A stretch of 64,000 nucleotides of DNA from Variovorax paradoxus (GTDB taxonomy: Bacteria; Pseudomonadota; Gammaproteobacteria; Burkholderiales; Burkholderiaceae_C): positions 4,428,501-4,492,500 of the forward strand of contig NZ_CP123990.1 of assembly GCF_029919115.1 (NCBI RefSeq). Direction: 5' to 3'. Made by a program: the position numbers and the translations under genes. Every line of letters begins with the position of its first letter. Within the stretch, counting starts at the first letter, position 1. The notes beneath the pieces are model-generated. The model worked only from the letters and a program-made list of their open reading frames with translations. It was not told the origin of the DNA and did not search any database. Of the stretch, positions 27,344 to 41,876 are shown piece after piece.

Positions 27344-27955
27344 ATGACTGACGACGCTGTTGAAACCACGCCGAGCAGCCCGGAAGAGGAAAACACCTCC
27401 GTGCTGGCTCCCGCCGCCAACCCTGATTTGCGTTGGTACGTGGTGCATGCCTATTCGGGCATGGAAAAGGCCGTCGAACGCAACATCACCGAGCGCATCA
27501 ACCGCGCCGGCATGCAAGACAAGTTCGGCCGCATCCTGGTTCCGACCGAAGAAGTGGTCGAAATCAAGAACGGCCAGAAGCGCACCACCGAGCGCCGCTT
27601 CTTCCCGGGCTACGTGCTGGTCGAAATGATCATGGACGACGAGAGCTGGCACCTGGTGAAGCACACCAACAAGGTGACGGGTTTCGTGGGCGGCGCCAAG
27701 AACCGTCCGGCCCCGATCTCGCAAAAAGAGGTCGAGGACATCGTCAGCCAGATGCAGCAGGGCACCGAGAAGCCGCGCCACAAGGTCGAGTTCACCGTGG
27801 GTGAGTTCGTGCGCGTCAAGGAAGGCCCGTTCACCGACTTCAACGGTACCGTCGAAGACGTGAACTACGAAAAGAGCAAGGTCAGCGTGTCGGTCATGAT
27901 TTTCGGCCGCGCGACGCCTGTGGAGCTCGAATTCGGCCAGGTCGAGAAGACCTGA
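27344..27955 (+). CDS. nusG: Transcription elongation/antitermination factor NusG
   Basis: 203 residues. The NGN domain begins at [20 protein letters not shown] and contains the [10 protein letters not shown] strand; the C-terminal KOW domain holds [46 protein letters not shown]. The N-terminal extension of about 25 residues (Ser/Glu-rich) is slightly longer than in E. coli. It binds RNA polymerase and links it to Rho and the ribosome. It starts directly after the secE stop. Confidence 0.97.
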   Translation: MTDDAVETTPSSPEEENTSVLAPAANPDLRWYVVHAYSGMEKAVERNITERINRAGMQDKFGRILVPTEEVVEIKNGQKRTTERRFFPGYVLVEMIMDDESWHLVKHTNKVTGFVGGAKNRPAPISQKEVEDIVSQMQQGTEKPRHKVEFTVGEFVRVKEGPFTDFNGTVEDVNYEKSKVSVSVMIFGRATPVELEFGQVEKT

Positions 27956-27959
27956 GTCC

Positions 27960-27975
27960 CCGGTCTTCGGACCGG
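27960..27975 (+). terminator. UUCG-capped hairpin after nusG
   Basis: CCGGTC-TTCG-GACCGG starts five bases after the nusG stop and is followed six bases later by TTTT. The loop TTCG is very stable. It is a weak candidate for partial termination or mRNA protection ahead of rplK, since the T-run is short. Confidence 0.4.
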
Positions 27976-28089
27976 AACCATTTTCGGCTGCGCGTTGTCC
28001 GACTCGGCGCGCGGCCTTGATCGAAGAGTCGTTTAACCCCGGGGAGCCGAGGCGAGAGCCAAGGCGATATCACCCGCAAGGAGCAAAAC

Positions 28090-28521
28090 ATGGCGAAAAA
28101 AATCGTCGGCTTCGTCAAGCTGCAAGTGCCAGCTGGTAAGGCCAACCCATCACCACCCATCGGTCCCGCACTGGGCCAGCGTGGTTTGAACATCATGGAG
28201 TTCTGCAAGGCGTTCAATGCGCAAACGCAGAGCTACGAGCCGGGTCTGGCGCTGCCGGTGGTCATCACCGCGTTCGCCGACAAGAGCTTCACCTTCATCA
28301 TCAAGTCGCCCCCGGCTGGCGTGCTGATCAAGAAGGCGATCAAGCTGGACAAGGGTTCGGCCCGTCCGCACACCGACAAGGTTGGCAAGATCACGCGCGC
28401 TCAGCTCGAAGAAATCGCCAAGACCAAGATGAAGGACCTGACGGCCGCCGACATGGACGCCGCGGTTCGCACCATCGCCGGTACTGCCCGTTCGATGGGC
28501 GTGAATGTGGAGGGCGTGTAA
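28090..28521 (+). CDS. rplK: 50S ribosomal protein L11
   Basis: 143 residues starting [20 protein letters not shown]. The two-domain L11 pattern is intact: the N-terminal proline-rich switch ([24 protein letters not shown]) and the C-terminal RNA-binding domain ([12 protein letters not shown], ending [12 protein letters not shown]). It has an AAGGAG site. The 134-base region before it contains a UUCG hairpin and a GGGGAGCCGAGGCGAGAGCC stretch that could be the mRNA site for autoregulation by L1, as known for L11 operons; this is inference from position. rplA starts one base after its stop. Confidence 0.98.
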   Translation: MAKKIVGFVKLQVPAGKANPSPPIGPALGQRGLNIMEFCKAFNAQTQSYEPGLALPVVITAFADKSFTFIIKSPPAGVLIKKAIKLDKGSARPHTDKVGKITRAQLEEIAKTKMKDLTAADMDAAVRTIAGTARSMGVNVEGV

Positions 28522-29220
28522 ATGTCCAAGATCACCAAGAAGCAAAAAGCGCTCGCAGGCAAGGTCGACAGCAACAAGCTGTACCCGCTGGCTGACGCCA
28601 TCGGCCTCGTGAAGGAAGCCGCCACCGCCAAGTTCGACGAATCGATCGACGTGGCCGTGCAGCTCGGCATCGACGCGAAGAAGTCTGACCAGGTCGTGCG
28701 TGGCGCCGTCGTGCTGCCCAACGGCACCGGCAAGACCAAGCGCGTGGCCGTGTTCGCCCAAGGCGCCAAGGCTGACGAAGCCAAGGCCGCCGGCGCCGAC
28801 ATCGTCGGCATGGACGACCTCGCTGCAATGGTCAAGGCTGGCGACATGCCTTTCGACGTCGTGATTGCCGCCCCCGACGCCATGCGCGTGGTCGGTACGC
28901 TCGGCCAGATCCTCGGCCCGCGCGGCCTGATGCCCAACCCCAAGGTTGGCACCGTGACGCCGGACGTCGCCACGGCCGTGAAGAACGCCAAGGCTGGTCA
29001 GGTCCAGTTCCGCGTCGACAAGGCCGGTATCGTGCACGGCACGATCGGCCGCCGTTCGTTCGACACCGACAAGCTGCAGGGCAACCTCGCTGCGCTGATC
29101 GACGCTCTGGTCAAGGCCAAGCCGGCGACCAGCAAGGGCGTGTACCTGCGCAAGGTGGCTGTTTCGTCGACCATGGGTCTGGGTGTCCGCGTGGACACGC
29201 AAACCATCTCGGCGAGCTAA
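28522..29220 (+). CDS. rplA: 50S ribosomal protein L1
   Basis: 232 residues starting [20 protein letters not shown]. The conserved block [25 protein letters not shown] lies near residues 38-62, with the [14 protein letters not shown] segment and the C-terminal [20 protein letters not shown] that contacts 23S rRNA. L1 forms the ribosomal stalk at the E site and is the usual repressor of its own rplK-rplA mRNA. It begins immediately after rplK. Confidence 0.98.
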   Translation: MSKITKKQKALAGKVDSNKLYPLADAIGLVKEAATAKFDESIDVAVQLGIDAKKSDQVVRGAVVLPNGTGKTKRVAVFAQGAKADEAKAAGADIVGMDDLAAMVKAGDMPFDVVIAAPDAMRVVGTLGQILGPRGLMPNPKVGTVTPDVATAVKNAKAGQVQFRVDKAGIVHGTIGRRSFDTDKLQGNLAALIDALVKAKPATSKGVYLRKVAVSSTMGLGVRVDTQTISAS

Positions 29221-29467
29221 AGAGATTTGCCCGGCTCTGAAAAGAGCAGGGCGAATGTGGTGGGTCGCGGCGGCTTCGGTTGCCGCGAGCCATCCAAGAC
29301 CGCTGGTGTGCAGGGCGCTGCACTTAATCGCCGGATCGATCCTTCCGGTATCCAGCGCAGATGGCGACCCCACTGCAAGGAATTTGTTTTTTGTTCCGAA
29401 ACAGTTGGTCGCTGCATGAAGCGCGATCCGAGGCCCCGGCCGAAGGTCGCATTAAAAGGAGTAGACC
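29221..29467 (+). promoter_or_regulatory. rplJL leader region with stable hairpins (L10 leader candidate)
   Basis: The 247 bases before rplJ fold into clear stems: TCGCGGCGGC-TTCG-GTTGCCGCGA at 29265-29288 (ten pairs, two of them G-T) and GTGCAG-GGCG-CTGCAC at 29308-29323. In other bacteria the L10-L7/L12 complex binds the leader of rplJ and represses it. Position and structure fit that role, and the untranslated length is right. A promoter for rplJL may also lie here, but I see no strong match. Confidence 0.5.
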
Positions 29468-30001
29468 TTGAGTCTGAATCGCAGTGAGAAAGAAGCGGTC
29501 ATCAGTGATGTGACCAGCCTCGCCGCTAAAGCTCAAACGCTCGTGATGGCGGAATACCGTGGCATCACCGTTGCCGATATGACCAAACTGCGCACCGAAG
29601 CTCGCAGCAAGGGTGTGACTCTCAGCGTGTTGAAGAACACGCTGGCACGCCGTGCTGTTGCTGGTAGCGCATTCGAAGTCGTCGGTGACCAGATGACCGG
29701 TCCGCTGATCTACGGCTTTTCCGAAGACGCAGTGGCCGCCGCCAAGGTGGTGGCCGACTTCGCGAAGACCAACGACAAGTTGGTGATTCGCGGCGGCGCG
29801 TTTGGCGGCAAGGTCCTGGACGTCGAGGGCGTGAAGCAACTGGCCAACATCCCTTCCAAGGAAGTGCTGTTGTCGCAATTGCTGGGCTTGATGCAATCCC
29901 CGATCTCTCGTACCGCCCGCGTGCTCGCGGCGCTGGCCGAGAAGCGCGGTGGTGGCGAAGCTGCACCCGCCGATGCACCGGCAGAAGCGCAGGCCGCTTG
30001 A
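29468..30001 (+). CDS. rplJ: 50S ribosomal protein L10
   Basis: 177 residues from a TTG start with a strong AAAAGGAG site six bases away; the opening [20 protein letters not shown] aligns with the usual L10 N-terminus and no upstream ATG fits. The [20 protein letters not shown] and [14 protein letters not shown] segments contact 23S rRNA, and the C-terminal helix binds L7/L12 dimers. The weak start fits a gene under translational feedback. rplL follows 43 bases later. Confidence 0.97.
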   Translation: MSLNRSEKEAVISDVTSLAAKAQTLVMAEYRGITVADMTKLRTEARSKGVTLSVLKNTLARRAVAGSAFEVVGDQMTGPLIYGFSEDAVAAAKVVADFAKTNDKLVIRGGAFGGKVLDVEGVKQLANIPSKEVLLSQLLGLMQSPISRTARVLAALAEKRGGGEAAPADAPAEAQAA

Positions 30002-30044
30002 GCCTTGCGTTTGAAATATTCAACCCAATTGTTAGGAAACAAAA

Positions 30045-30422
<378 letters not shown>

Positions 30423-30438
30423 TTCAGACCCCCTAGAG

Positions 30439-30473
30439 GGCTGGAGGTGCCTGAAAAAGGCCCTCCAGCCTTT
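30439..30473 (+). terminator. Hairpin between rplL and rpoB (partial terminator or processing site)
   Basis: GGCTGGAGG pairs with CCTCCAGCC, with an inner GCCT/AGGC stem and loop GAAAA, followed by only TTTG. In enterobacteria a partial terminator and an RNase III cut site separate rplL from rpoB to lower polymerase expression relative to ribosomal proteins; this element sits at the same place. The remaining 200 bases to rpoB hold no frame or clear promoter. Confidence 0.6.
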
Positions 30474-30673
30474 GCCGCTTTCAGAGCGCACCCAAAAGAC
30501 GCCGTCTTCATGCGTTTTTTGAGTGTCTTCTGACCCCGACTGCAGAAGACCCCTTGGTTCGGGCGATGTGCAACGCATCGCTGTCCGCCAACGGCTGGTA
30601 GTGGCCAGCCGCCAAGCAGTAGTGCCTCGGCATTGCTGACAAGTCGCTGAAGATCTCAAGCTCCGGAGCTCTC

Positions 30674-33600
30674 ATGGCCCAATCGTCCGCGTACAGTTAC
30701 ACCGAACGCAAGCGCATCCGAAAAAGTTTCGGTAACCGCGACAGCGTCGTCGAAATCCCCTACCTGCTGCAGATGCAGAAAGACGCGTACACCGCGTTCC
30801 TGCAAGCCGGCATTCCACCCAAGCAACGCACCGTCGAAGGCCTGCAGGCCGCGTTCGATGCTGCCTTCCCGATCGTCTCGCACAACGGTTTTGTCGAGAT
30901 GAAGTTCCTCGAGTACAACCTCGCGAAGCCGGCTTTCGACGTGCGCGAATGCCAGACCCGCGGCCTGACCTTCGCCTCGGCCGTGCGCGCCAAGGTTCAG
31001 CTCATCATCTATGACCGCGAGTCGTCGACGTCGCAGTCGAAGGTGGTCAAGGAAGTGAAGGAACAAGAGGTCTACATGGGCGAAGTGCCGCTCATGACCG
31101 AAAAGGGTTCGTTCATCATCAACGGTACCGAGCGCGTGATCGTCTCGCAGCTGCACCGTTCGCCCGGCGTGTTCTTCGAACACGACAAGGGCAAGACGCA
31201 CAGCTCGGGCAAGCTGCTGTTCTCGGCACGCGTGATTCCCTACCGCGGCTCGTGGCTCGACTTCGAGTTCGACCCGAAGGACATGCTGTACTTCCGCGTC
31301 GACCGTCGCCGCAAGATGCCGGTCACGATTCTGCTGAAGGCCATCGGCCTGAACCCGGAATCGATCCTCGCGAACTTCTTCGTGAACGACAACTTCCGCC
31401 TGATGGACAGCGGTGCGCAGATGGAATTCGTTCCCGAGCGCCTGCGCGGCGAAGTCGCGCGCTTCGACATCACCGACAAGTCGGGCAAGGTCGTGGTCGC
31501 CAAGGACAAGCGCGTGACCGCACGCCACACGCGTGAACTCGAGCAGTCGGGTACCACGCACATCAGCGTGCCGGAAGACTTCCTGGTCGGCCGCGTCATC
31601 GCGCGCAACATCGTCGACGCCGACTCCGGCGAAATCCTGGCCAAGGCCAACGACGAATTGACCGAAGCGCTGCTGAAGAAGCTGCGCACGGCCGGCGTGC
31701 AAGACATCCAGGTGATCTACACCAACGAACTCGACCAGGGCGCGTACATCTCGCAAACCCTGCGCATCGACGAAACGGTGGACGAGTTTGCCGCCCGCGT
31801 GGCCATCTACCGCATGATGCGCCCCGGCGAGCCGCCGACGGAAGACGCCGTGCAGGCCCTGTTCCAGCGCCTGTTCTACAACCCGGACACGTACGACCTG
31901 TCGCGCGTCGGCCGCATGAAGTTCAACGCCAAGGTCGGCCGCGACGAATCGACCGGCCCAATGGTGCTGACCAACGAAGACATCCTGGCCGTGGTCAAGA
32001 TCCTCGTTGACCTGCGCAACGGCAACGGCGAAGTCGACGACATCGACCACCTGGGCAACCGCCGCGTGCGTTGCGTCGGCGAACTGGCCGAAAACCAGTA
32101 CCGCACCGGCCTCGCCCGTATCGAGAAGGCTGTGAAGGAACGTCTGGGCCAGGCCGAGCAAGAGCCGCTGATGCCGCACGACCTGATCAACAGCAAGCCG
32201 ATCTCGGCCGCGCTGAAGGAATTCTTCGGTGCCTCGCAGCTGTCGCAGTTCATGGACCAGACGAACCCGCTGTCCGAAATCACCCACAAGCGCCGCGTGT
32301 CGGCCCTTGGCCCGGGTGGTCTGACGCGCGAACGTGCAGGCTTCGAAGTGCGCGACGTGCACGTGACCCATTACGGCCGCGTGTGCCCGATCGAAACGCC
32401 TGAAGGCCCGAACATCGGCCTGATCAACTCGCTGGCCCTGTATGCCCGCCTGAACGAATACGGCTTCATCGAGACGCCGTACCGCCGCGTGGTCGACAGC
32501 AAGGTCACGATGGACATCGACTACCTGTCGGCCATCGAAGAAGGCAAGTACGTCATCGCCCAGGCCAATGCGGTGCTGGACAAGGACGGCAAGCTGACCG
32601 GCGACCTGGTCTCCGCGCGTGAAGCCGGCGAATCGATCCTGGTGGGGGCGGAGCGCGTCCAGTACATGGACGTGTCGCCCGCACAGATCGTGTCGGTGGC
32701 CGCCTCGCTCGTGCCGTTCCTCGAGCACGACGATGCGAACCGCGCGCTCATGGGCGCCAACATGCAGCGCCAGGCCGTGCCTGTGCTGCGTCCTGAAAAG
32801 CCGATCGTCGGTACCGGTATCGAGCGCGTTTCCGCGGTCGACTCGGGCACGGTGGTCACGGCCACCCGCGGCGGTATCGTCGATTACGTCGACGCGACCC
32901 GCATCGTGGTGCGCGTGAACGACGCCGAAGCGGCAGCCGGTGAAGTCGGTGTGGACATCTACAACCTGATCAAGTATCAGCGTTCGAACCAGAACACCAA
33001 CATCCACCAGCGTCCGATCGTCAAGCGCGGCGACAAGATCGCCAAGGGCGACGTGGTGGCCGACGGCGCATCGACCGACCTCGGCGAACTGGCCCTCGGC
33101 CAGAACATGCTGATCGCGTTCATGCCGTGGAACGGCTACAACTTCGAAGACTCGATCCTGATCTCGGAACGCGTCGTCGCGGAAGACCGCTACACCTCGA
33201 TCCACATCGAGGAACTGGTGGTGATGGCTCGCGACACCAAGCTGGGTGCCGAAGAAATCACGCGCGACATTCCGAACCTGGCCGAGCAGCAGCTCAACCG
33301 CCTCGACGAATCCGGCATCATCTATGTCGGTGCCGAAGTGCAGCCGGGCGACACGCTGGTGGGCAAGGTCACGCCGAAGGGCGAGACCACGCTCACGCCT
33401 GAAGAGAAGCTGCTTCGCGCCATCTTCGGCGAGAAGGCCTCCGACGTGAAGGACACCTCGCTGCGCGTGGACCAGGGCTCGCAAGGCACTGTGATCGATG
33501 TGCAGGTGTTCACCCGCGAAGGCATCACGCGCGACAAGCGCGCCCAGCAGATCATCGATGACGAGCTCAAGCGCTTCCGCCTCGACCTGAACGACCAGCT

Positions 33601-34798
33601 TCGCATCGTCGAAGCCGACGCGTTCGACCGTATCGAGAAGATCCTGACCGGCAAGGTCGCCAACGGCGGCCCGAACAAGCTGGCCAAGGGCACCAAGCTC
33701 GACAAGGCCTACCTGTCGTCGGTCGAGAAGTTCCACTGGTTCGACATCCGCCCGGCGGACGACGAAGTGGCAACGCAGCTCGAGTCGATCAAGAACTCGC
33801 TGGAGCAGACGCGCCACAGCTTCGACCTCGCGTTCGAAGAAAAGCGCAAGAAGCTCACGCAGGGCGACGAGCTGCCCGCGGGCGTGCTCAAGATGGTCAA
33901 GGTCTACCTGGCCGTCAAGCGCCGCCTGCAACCCGGCGACAAGATGGCCGGCCGCCACGGCAACAAGGGTGTGGTGTCGAAGATCGTTCCGGTCGAAGAC
34001 ATGCCCCACATGGCCGACGGCACGCCGTGCGACATCTGCCTGAATCCGCTGGGCGTGCCTTCGCGGATGAACGTGGGCCAGGTGCTCGAAGTGCACCTGG
34101 GCTGGGCCGGCAAGGGCATCGGCCAGCGCATCGGCGACCTGCTGCAGCAAGAGGCCAAGGTGGCCGAGCTGCGCAAGTTCATGGAGCAGCTGTACAACGG
34201 CTCGGGCCGCAAGGAAGACCTCAGCAAGCTGAGCGACACCGACGTGCTCGAAATGGCAGCCAACCTGCAGAGCGGCGCCACCTTTGCAACGCCGGTGTTC
34301 GACGGCGCCTCGGAAGAAGAAATCCGCGGCATGCTGAAGCTCGCCTACCCGGACGACATCGCCAAGCTCAAGGGCCTGACCGACACCCGTACCCAGGCGT
34401 ACCTGTTCGACGGCCGCACCGGCGACCAGTTCGAGCGTCCCGTCACCGTCGGCTACATGCACTTCCTGAAGCTGCATCACCTGGTGGACGACAAGATGCA
34501 CGCCCGTTCGACCGGCCCGTACTCGCTCGTCACTCAGCAACCGCTGGGCGGCAAGGCGCAATTCGGCGGCCAGCGTTTCGGTGAAATGGAAGTGTGGGCG
34601 CTGGAAGCTTACGGCGCCGCCTACGTCCTGCAGGAAATGCTGACCGTGAAGTCCGACGACGTGCAAGGCCGTACCAAGGTGTACGAAAGCATCGTCAAGG
34701 GCGAACACACGATCGAAGCCGGCATGCCGGAATCGTTCAACGTGCTGGTCAAGGAAATCCGTTCGCTGGGTCTCGACATCGAGCTCGAGCGTTCGTAA
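30674..34798 (+). CDS. rpoB: RNA polymerase beta subunit
   Basis: 1374 residues, a normal betaproteobacterial length. The rifampicin region is present and wild-type in form ([25 protein letters not shown], then [21 protein letters not shown]). Other landmarks are [17 protein letters not shown], the [17 protein letters not shown] block near the active site with its catalytic Lys and His, and the C-terminal [20 protein letters not shown]. It is the second largest core subunit. The start has a GGAG just upstream (TCCGGAGCTCTC). rpoC follows 20 bases later. Confidence 0.99.
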   Translation: MAQSSAYSYTERKRIRKSFGNRDSVVEIPYLLQMQKDAYTAFLQAGIPPKQRTVEGLQAAFDAAFPIVSHNGFVEMKFLEYNLAKPAFDVRECQTRGLTFASAVRAKVQLIIYDRESSTSQSKVVKEVKEQEVYMGEVPLMTEKGSFIINGTERVIVSQLHRSPGVFFEHDKGKTHSSGKLLFSARVIPYRGSWLDFEFDPKDMLYFRVDRRRKMPVTILLKAIGLNPESILANFFVNDNFRLMDSGAQMEFVPERLRGEVARFDITDKSGKVVVAKDKRVTARHTRELEQSGTTHISVPEDFLVGRVIARNIVDADSGEILAKANDELTEALLKKLRTAGVQDIQVIYTNELDQGAYISQTLRIDETVDEFAARVAIYRMMRPGEPPTEDAVQALFQRLFYNPDTYDLSRVGRMKFNAKVGRDESTGPMVLTNEDILAVVKILVDLRNGNGEVDDIDHLGNRRVRCVGELAENQYRTGLARIEKAVKERLGQAEQEPLMPHDLINSKPISAALKEFFGASQLSQFMDQTNPLSEITHKRRVSALGPGGLTRERAGFEVRDVHVTHYGRVCPIETPEGPNIGLINSLALYARLNEYGFIETPYRRVVDSKVTMDIDYLSAIEEGKYVIAQANAVLDKDGKLTGDLVSAREAGESILVGAERVQYMDVSPAQIVSVAASLVPFLEHDDANRALMGANMQRQAVPVLRPEKPIVGTGIERVSAVDSGTVVTATRGGIVDYVDATRIVVRVNDAEAAAGEVGVDIYNLIKYQRSNQNTNIHQRPIVKRGDKIAKGDVVADGASTDLGELALGQNMLIAFMPWNGYNFEDSILISERVVAEDRYTSIHIEELVVMARDTKLGAEEITRDIPNLAEQQLNRLDESGIIYVGAEVQPGDTLVGKVTPKGETTLTPEEKLLRAIFGEKASDVKDTSLRVDQGSQGTVIDVQVFTREGITRDKRAQQIIDDELKRFRLDLNDQLRIVEADAFDRIEKILTGKVANGGPNKLAKGTKLDKAYLSSVEKFHWFDIRPADDEVATQLESIKNSLEQTRHSFDLAFEEKRKKLTQGDELPAGVLKMVKVYLAVKRRLQPGDKMAGRHGNKGVVSKIVPVEDMPHMADGTPCDICLNPLGVPSRMNVGQVLEVHLGWAGKGIGQRIGDLLQQEAKVAELRKFMEQLYNGSGRKEDLSKLSDTDVLEMAANLQSGATFATPVFDGASEEEIRGMLKLAYPDDIAKLKGLTDTRTQAYLFDGRTGDQFERPVTVGYMHFLKLHHLVDDKMHARSTGPYSLVTQQPLGGKAQFGGQRFGEMEVWALEAYGAAYVLQEMLTVKSDDVQGRTKVYESIVKGEHTIEAGMPESFNVLVKEIRSLGLDIELERS

Positions 34799-34818
34799 TC
34801 AGAAGAGGAAAGAGTCAC

Positions 34819-39048
<4,230 letters not shown>

Positions 39049-39060
39049 GCGGCTAGCATC

Positions 39061-39076
39061 ACCGGTCATGACCGGT
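39061..39076. repeat. 16-base perfect palindrome after rpoC
   Basis: ACCGGTCATGACCGGT is fully self-complementary and lies 12 bases after the rpoC stop, just before the terminator stem. It may be an RNA hairpin adding to 3'-end stability or a protein-binding site; the sequence does not decide. Confidence 0.5.
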
Positions 39077-39081
39077 ATCCG

Positions 39082-39118
39082 ACGCCCCCCGACCGATTCC
39101 GGTTGGGGGGCGTTTTTC
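39082..39118 (+). terminator. Intrinsic terminator of rpoBC
   Basis: ACGCCCCCCGACC pairs over 13 positions (one G-T) with GGTTGGGGGGCGT, loop GATTCC, and a T-run TTTTTCTTTC follows. It is the strongest terminator in the window and separates the polymerase operon from the LemA-like gene. Confidence 0.93.
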
Positions 39119-39159
39119 TTTCAGCTTTCTCTTTCTCTTTCCATGAGGCGTTTTTGTCG

Positions 39160-39792
39160 ATGAGCGCTTTGCCCGATTCGCTGGCCGGCTGGATCGTCAC
39201 CGCGGTGCTGTTGTTCTGGTTCGTGGGCGCATACAACCGGCTGGTGCGCTTGCGCGCAGCCGTGCTCCAGGCCTACGCCACCCTCGATGCCGCGTTGCGA
39301 AAGCAGCTCGACTTCGTCCAGGCCAGCATCACGGCCACCCCGCCGCAGAAGGATGCGCCCGCTGGCAACCTCCATTCGGCGGCGGTGGCGCCGCTGCAGG
39401 CCGCCACCACCCAGCTTGCCTCGGTGCTCGGCGCAACCCGGCTGCGTCCGCTCGACCCGGGTGCCATGGCCGCACTGGCAACGGCGCTGCAGGTGCTGAT
39501 CAACGCCTGGCAGCGGCAGCATCCGGATGCCGTCACCGTCTTCGATGCGGACGGCACGCTCTCGCGCCCCGCGCCGCTGCTTTCGTCTGTGGCCGGCGCA
39601 GGTGCCGGTGCCGACGCCGCCTTGCCCGCTGCGTTCGAACCCATGGCCTGGCCCGAACCCTCCGCCTCGGCTGAAATTGCGCGCAGCCAGTTCAATGTGG
39701 CTGTCAGCCACTACAACGCCGCGATCGTCCAGTTTCCGGCGCTGCTGGTGGCATGGTTGGTGCGTTTGCGTCCCGCCGCGCCCCTGCTTTGA
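39160..39792 (+). CDS. LemA-like membrane-anchored protein
   Basis: 210 residues. One N-terminal membrane helix (WIVTAVLLFWFVGAYN, about residues 11-26) leads into YNRLVRLRAAVLQAYATLDAALRKQLDFV, the opening pattern of LemA proteins. The C-terminus SQFNVAVSHYNAAIVQFPALLVAW matches the family's conserved YNxAIxxFP motif. The middle is more divergent and Ala-rich. LemA proteins are inner-membrane proteins of uncertain function. The start at 39160 gives the helix at the very N-terminus; the frame is open back to 39103, inside the terminator. Confidence 0.72.
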   Translation: MSALPDSLAGWIVTAVLLFWFVGAYNRLVRLRAAVLQAYATLDAALRKQLDFVQASITATPPQKDAPAGNLHSAAVAPLQAATTQLASVLGATRLRPLDPGAMAALATALQVLINAWQRQHPDAVTVFDADGTLSRPAPLLSSVAGAGAGADAALPAAFEPMAWPEPSASAEIARSQFNVAVSHYNAAIVQFPALLVAWLVRLRPAAPLL

Positions 39793-39847
39793 GGCCGTGC
39801 ACTCAAGGCTGTATCTTTTTTCTTAATCCTGAGCGGCGCTGTGCGTC

Positions 39848-41248
39848 ATGCCAGCCCGTTACCATCGCCCCAACTTGCCAGAACTATCTTCCGACCACGC
39901 AGGCGGCACCGCCCCGCATCTGCAACCCCCGCTGTGGCGCCAACTGCAATTGACTGCGGCGGCGCTCGCGTCGATTCGCGCCGGCAGTTCGGGCACCGCC
40001 GCATTCGAATCCGTCGAGCCCGCCATGCGCCCCGGCGTGCAGGCACTCGGCTTTCAGGTGCTGCGCTGGCTTGGCCGCGCCGAAGCCCTGCGCCGCCATC
40101 TTGCCAAGCGCACGCCGCCGCCGCTGCCCGATGCACTGCTGTGCACCGCGCTGGCGCTGGCGTGGGACGCGCAGCACGCGCCGTACGAACCCTTCACCCT
40201 GGTCGACCAGGCTGTGGAGGCCGCCAAGCGCAACCCCGCCACGCGCGCGCAGGCGAGCTTCATCAATGCCTGCCTGCGCCGCTTCCTGCGTGAGCGCGAC
40301 GAGCTCGTGGCCGCAACCGACCATGAACCCGTCGCCCAATGGAACCATCCGCGCTGGTGGATCGAACGGCTCAAGCGCGACCATCCCCGCGATTGGCAGC
40401 GCGTGCTTGCCGCGGACAACGCACACGCGCCCATGACGCTGCGCGTCAATGTTCAAAAGACCACCGTTCCCGCCTATCAGCTGGCACTCGAGGCAATCGG
40501 CCTGGAATCCATCCGCGTGGGGGCTTCCGGCCTGCAACTGGCGCGTGCCCGGCCGGTGCTGCAACTGCCCGGCTTTGCCGACGGCGATTGCTCGGTGCAG
40601 GATGCCGCCGCGCAAATGGCAGCACCGCTGCTGCTCGAAGGATTGCTTTCCGAGGGCGGCACCGCGCCCCTGCGAGTGCTCGACGCCTGCGCCGCTCCGG
40701 GCGGCAAGACCGCCCATCTGCTCGAAGTGGCTGGCCCCGGCGCCATCGACGTGACAGCGCTGGAGGTCGACCCGGTTCGCAGCCGCCGCATCGACGAAAC
40801 CCTGAACCGGCTAGGACTGACCGCTAAAGTAGTAGTGGCCGATGCCGCACGCCCGTCCGCATGGTGGGACGGCACGCCCTTCGACGCCATCCTGCTCGAT
40901 GCGCCCTGCACGGCTTCGGGCATTGTGCGGCGCCACCCCGACGTGCGATGGCTGCGCCGCGAGAGCGACACGGCCCAGCTCGCGGTGCAGCAGGCGGCGC
41001 TGCTGGCGGCGCTCTGGCCCTTGGTCCGGCCCGGCGGCCGGCTGCTCTATTGCACCTGTTCGGTGTTCCGCGAAGAGGGCTCGCAACAAATCGATGCGTT
41101 TCTTGCGCACAACACCAACGCCCGATTGAAGGCATCGCCGGGTCATTTGCTCCCCCAAAGCAGGGCGAATGCCCACGCCGTCCCGGACAATCCCTCAGGT
41201 GATCACGACGGCTTCTTCTACGCCCTGCTTGAAAAACGTCCCCGCTAG
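39848..41248 (+). CDS. rsmB: 16S rRNA (cytosine-967-C5) methyltransferase
   Basis: 466 residues in two parts. The N-terminal NusB-like domain (about residues 30-180) includes LVDQAVEAAKRNPATRAQASFINACLRRF. The methyltransferase domain has the SAM loop DACAAPGGKTAHLLE, the catalytic LDAPCTASGIVRRHPDVRW with the release Cys, and LYCTCSVFREEGSQQIDAFL with the nucleophile Cys (TCS). It methylates C967 of 16S rRNA. Its end overlaps the start of the DUF4390 gene. Confidence 0.95.
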   Translation: MPARYHRPNLPELSSDHAGGTAPHLQPPLWRQLQLTAAALASIRAGSSGTAAFESVEPAMRPGVQALGFQVLRWLGRAEALRRHLAKRTPPPLPDALLCTALALAWDAQHAPYEPFTLVDQAVEAAKRNPATRAQASFINACLRRFLRERDELVAATDHEPVAQWNHPRWWIERLKRDHPRDWQRVLAADNAHAPMTLRVNVQKTTVPAYQLALEAIGLESIRVGASGLQLARARPVLQLPGFADGDCSVQDAAAQMAAPLLLEGLLSEGGTAPLRVLDACAAPGGKTAHLLEVAGPGAIDVTALEVDPVRSRRIDETLNRLGLTAKVVVADAARPSAWWDGTPFDAILLDAPCTASGIVRRHPDVRWLRRESDTAQLAVQQAALLAALWPLVRPGGRLLYCTCSVFREEGSQQIDAFLAHNTNARLKASPGHLLPQSRANAHAVPDNPSGDHDGFFYALLEKRPR

Positions 41249-41876
41249 ACCTTGGGGCCGGCGCGGCTCGGCGCTCTTCGCCGCACTGCTGCTGGCCATG
41301 ATGATGTTGGTGGGCTCGCTGCCCATGGCCGCGGCCGCGCAGGGGCGCAACGGCCCTTCGGTCACCCAGATGCGCCTCGAGCAGGCCGACGATGGCGTCT
41401 ATCTCACCGCGGCGGTGCAGTTCGAACTGCCGTCGCTGGTCGAAGAAGTGCTCGACAAGGGCATTGCCATCTACTTCGTCGCCGAAGCCGAGGTTTTCCA
41501 GGAGCGCTGGTACTGGACCGACCGCAAGGTCGCCCAGGTCACGCGTCACATGCGGCTGGCCTACCAGCCCCTCACACGCCGCTGGCGGCTCAACGTGTCG
41601 CCGGTGCCCATTACTGGCACCGCGGGGTTCGGCGTCTCGCTGAACCAGAACTTCGACAGCCTTGCCGATGCGATGGACGCGGTCAAGCGAGTGGGACGGC
41701 TGCGGCTGGGCGACGCCGCCGACATCGGCGACGAGGCGCAGCACCAGGTCGTGTTCCGCTTCCGGCTCGACACCTCGCAGCTGCCGCGTCCGTTCCAGAT
41801 CGGCGTGGTCGGGCAGGCCGACTGGAACATTGTGGTCGAGCGCAGCGCCAAGCTGCCGCTGGAGAAGCAGCGGTGA
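41229..41876 (+). CDS. Secreted DUF4390 protein
   Basis: About 215 residues from a TTG at 41229; an ATG at 41169 is also in frame but would place a long extra segment ahead of the signal peptide, so the start is uncertain. The signal peptide (ALFAALLLAMMMLVGSLPMAAAAQ) points to export. The body with VYLTAAVQFELPSLVEEVLDKGIAIYF, a YWTDRKVAQVTRHMRLAYQPLTRRWRL block and DWNIVVERSAKLPLEK at the end fits DUF4390. The family is of unknown function but typically precedes an NtrY-type kinase, as here; the stop overlaps the ntrY start. Confidence 0.85.
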   Translation: MKNVPARPWGRRGSALFAALLLAMMMLVGSLPMAAAAQGRNGPSVTQMRLEQADDGVYLTAAVQFELPSLVEEVLDKGIAIYFVAEAEVFQERWYWTDRKVAQVTRHMRLAYQPLTRRWRLNVSPVPITGTAGFGVSLNQNFDSLADAMDAVKRVGRLRLGDAADIGDEAQHQVVFRFRLDTSQLPRPFQIGVVGQADWNIVVERSAKLPLEKQR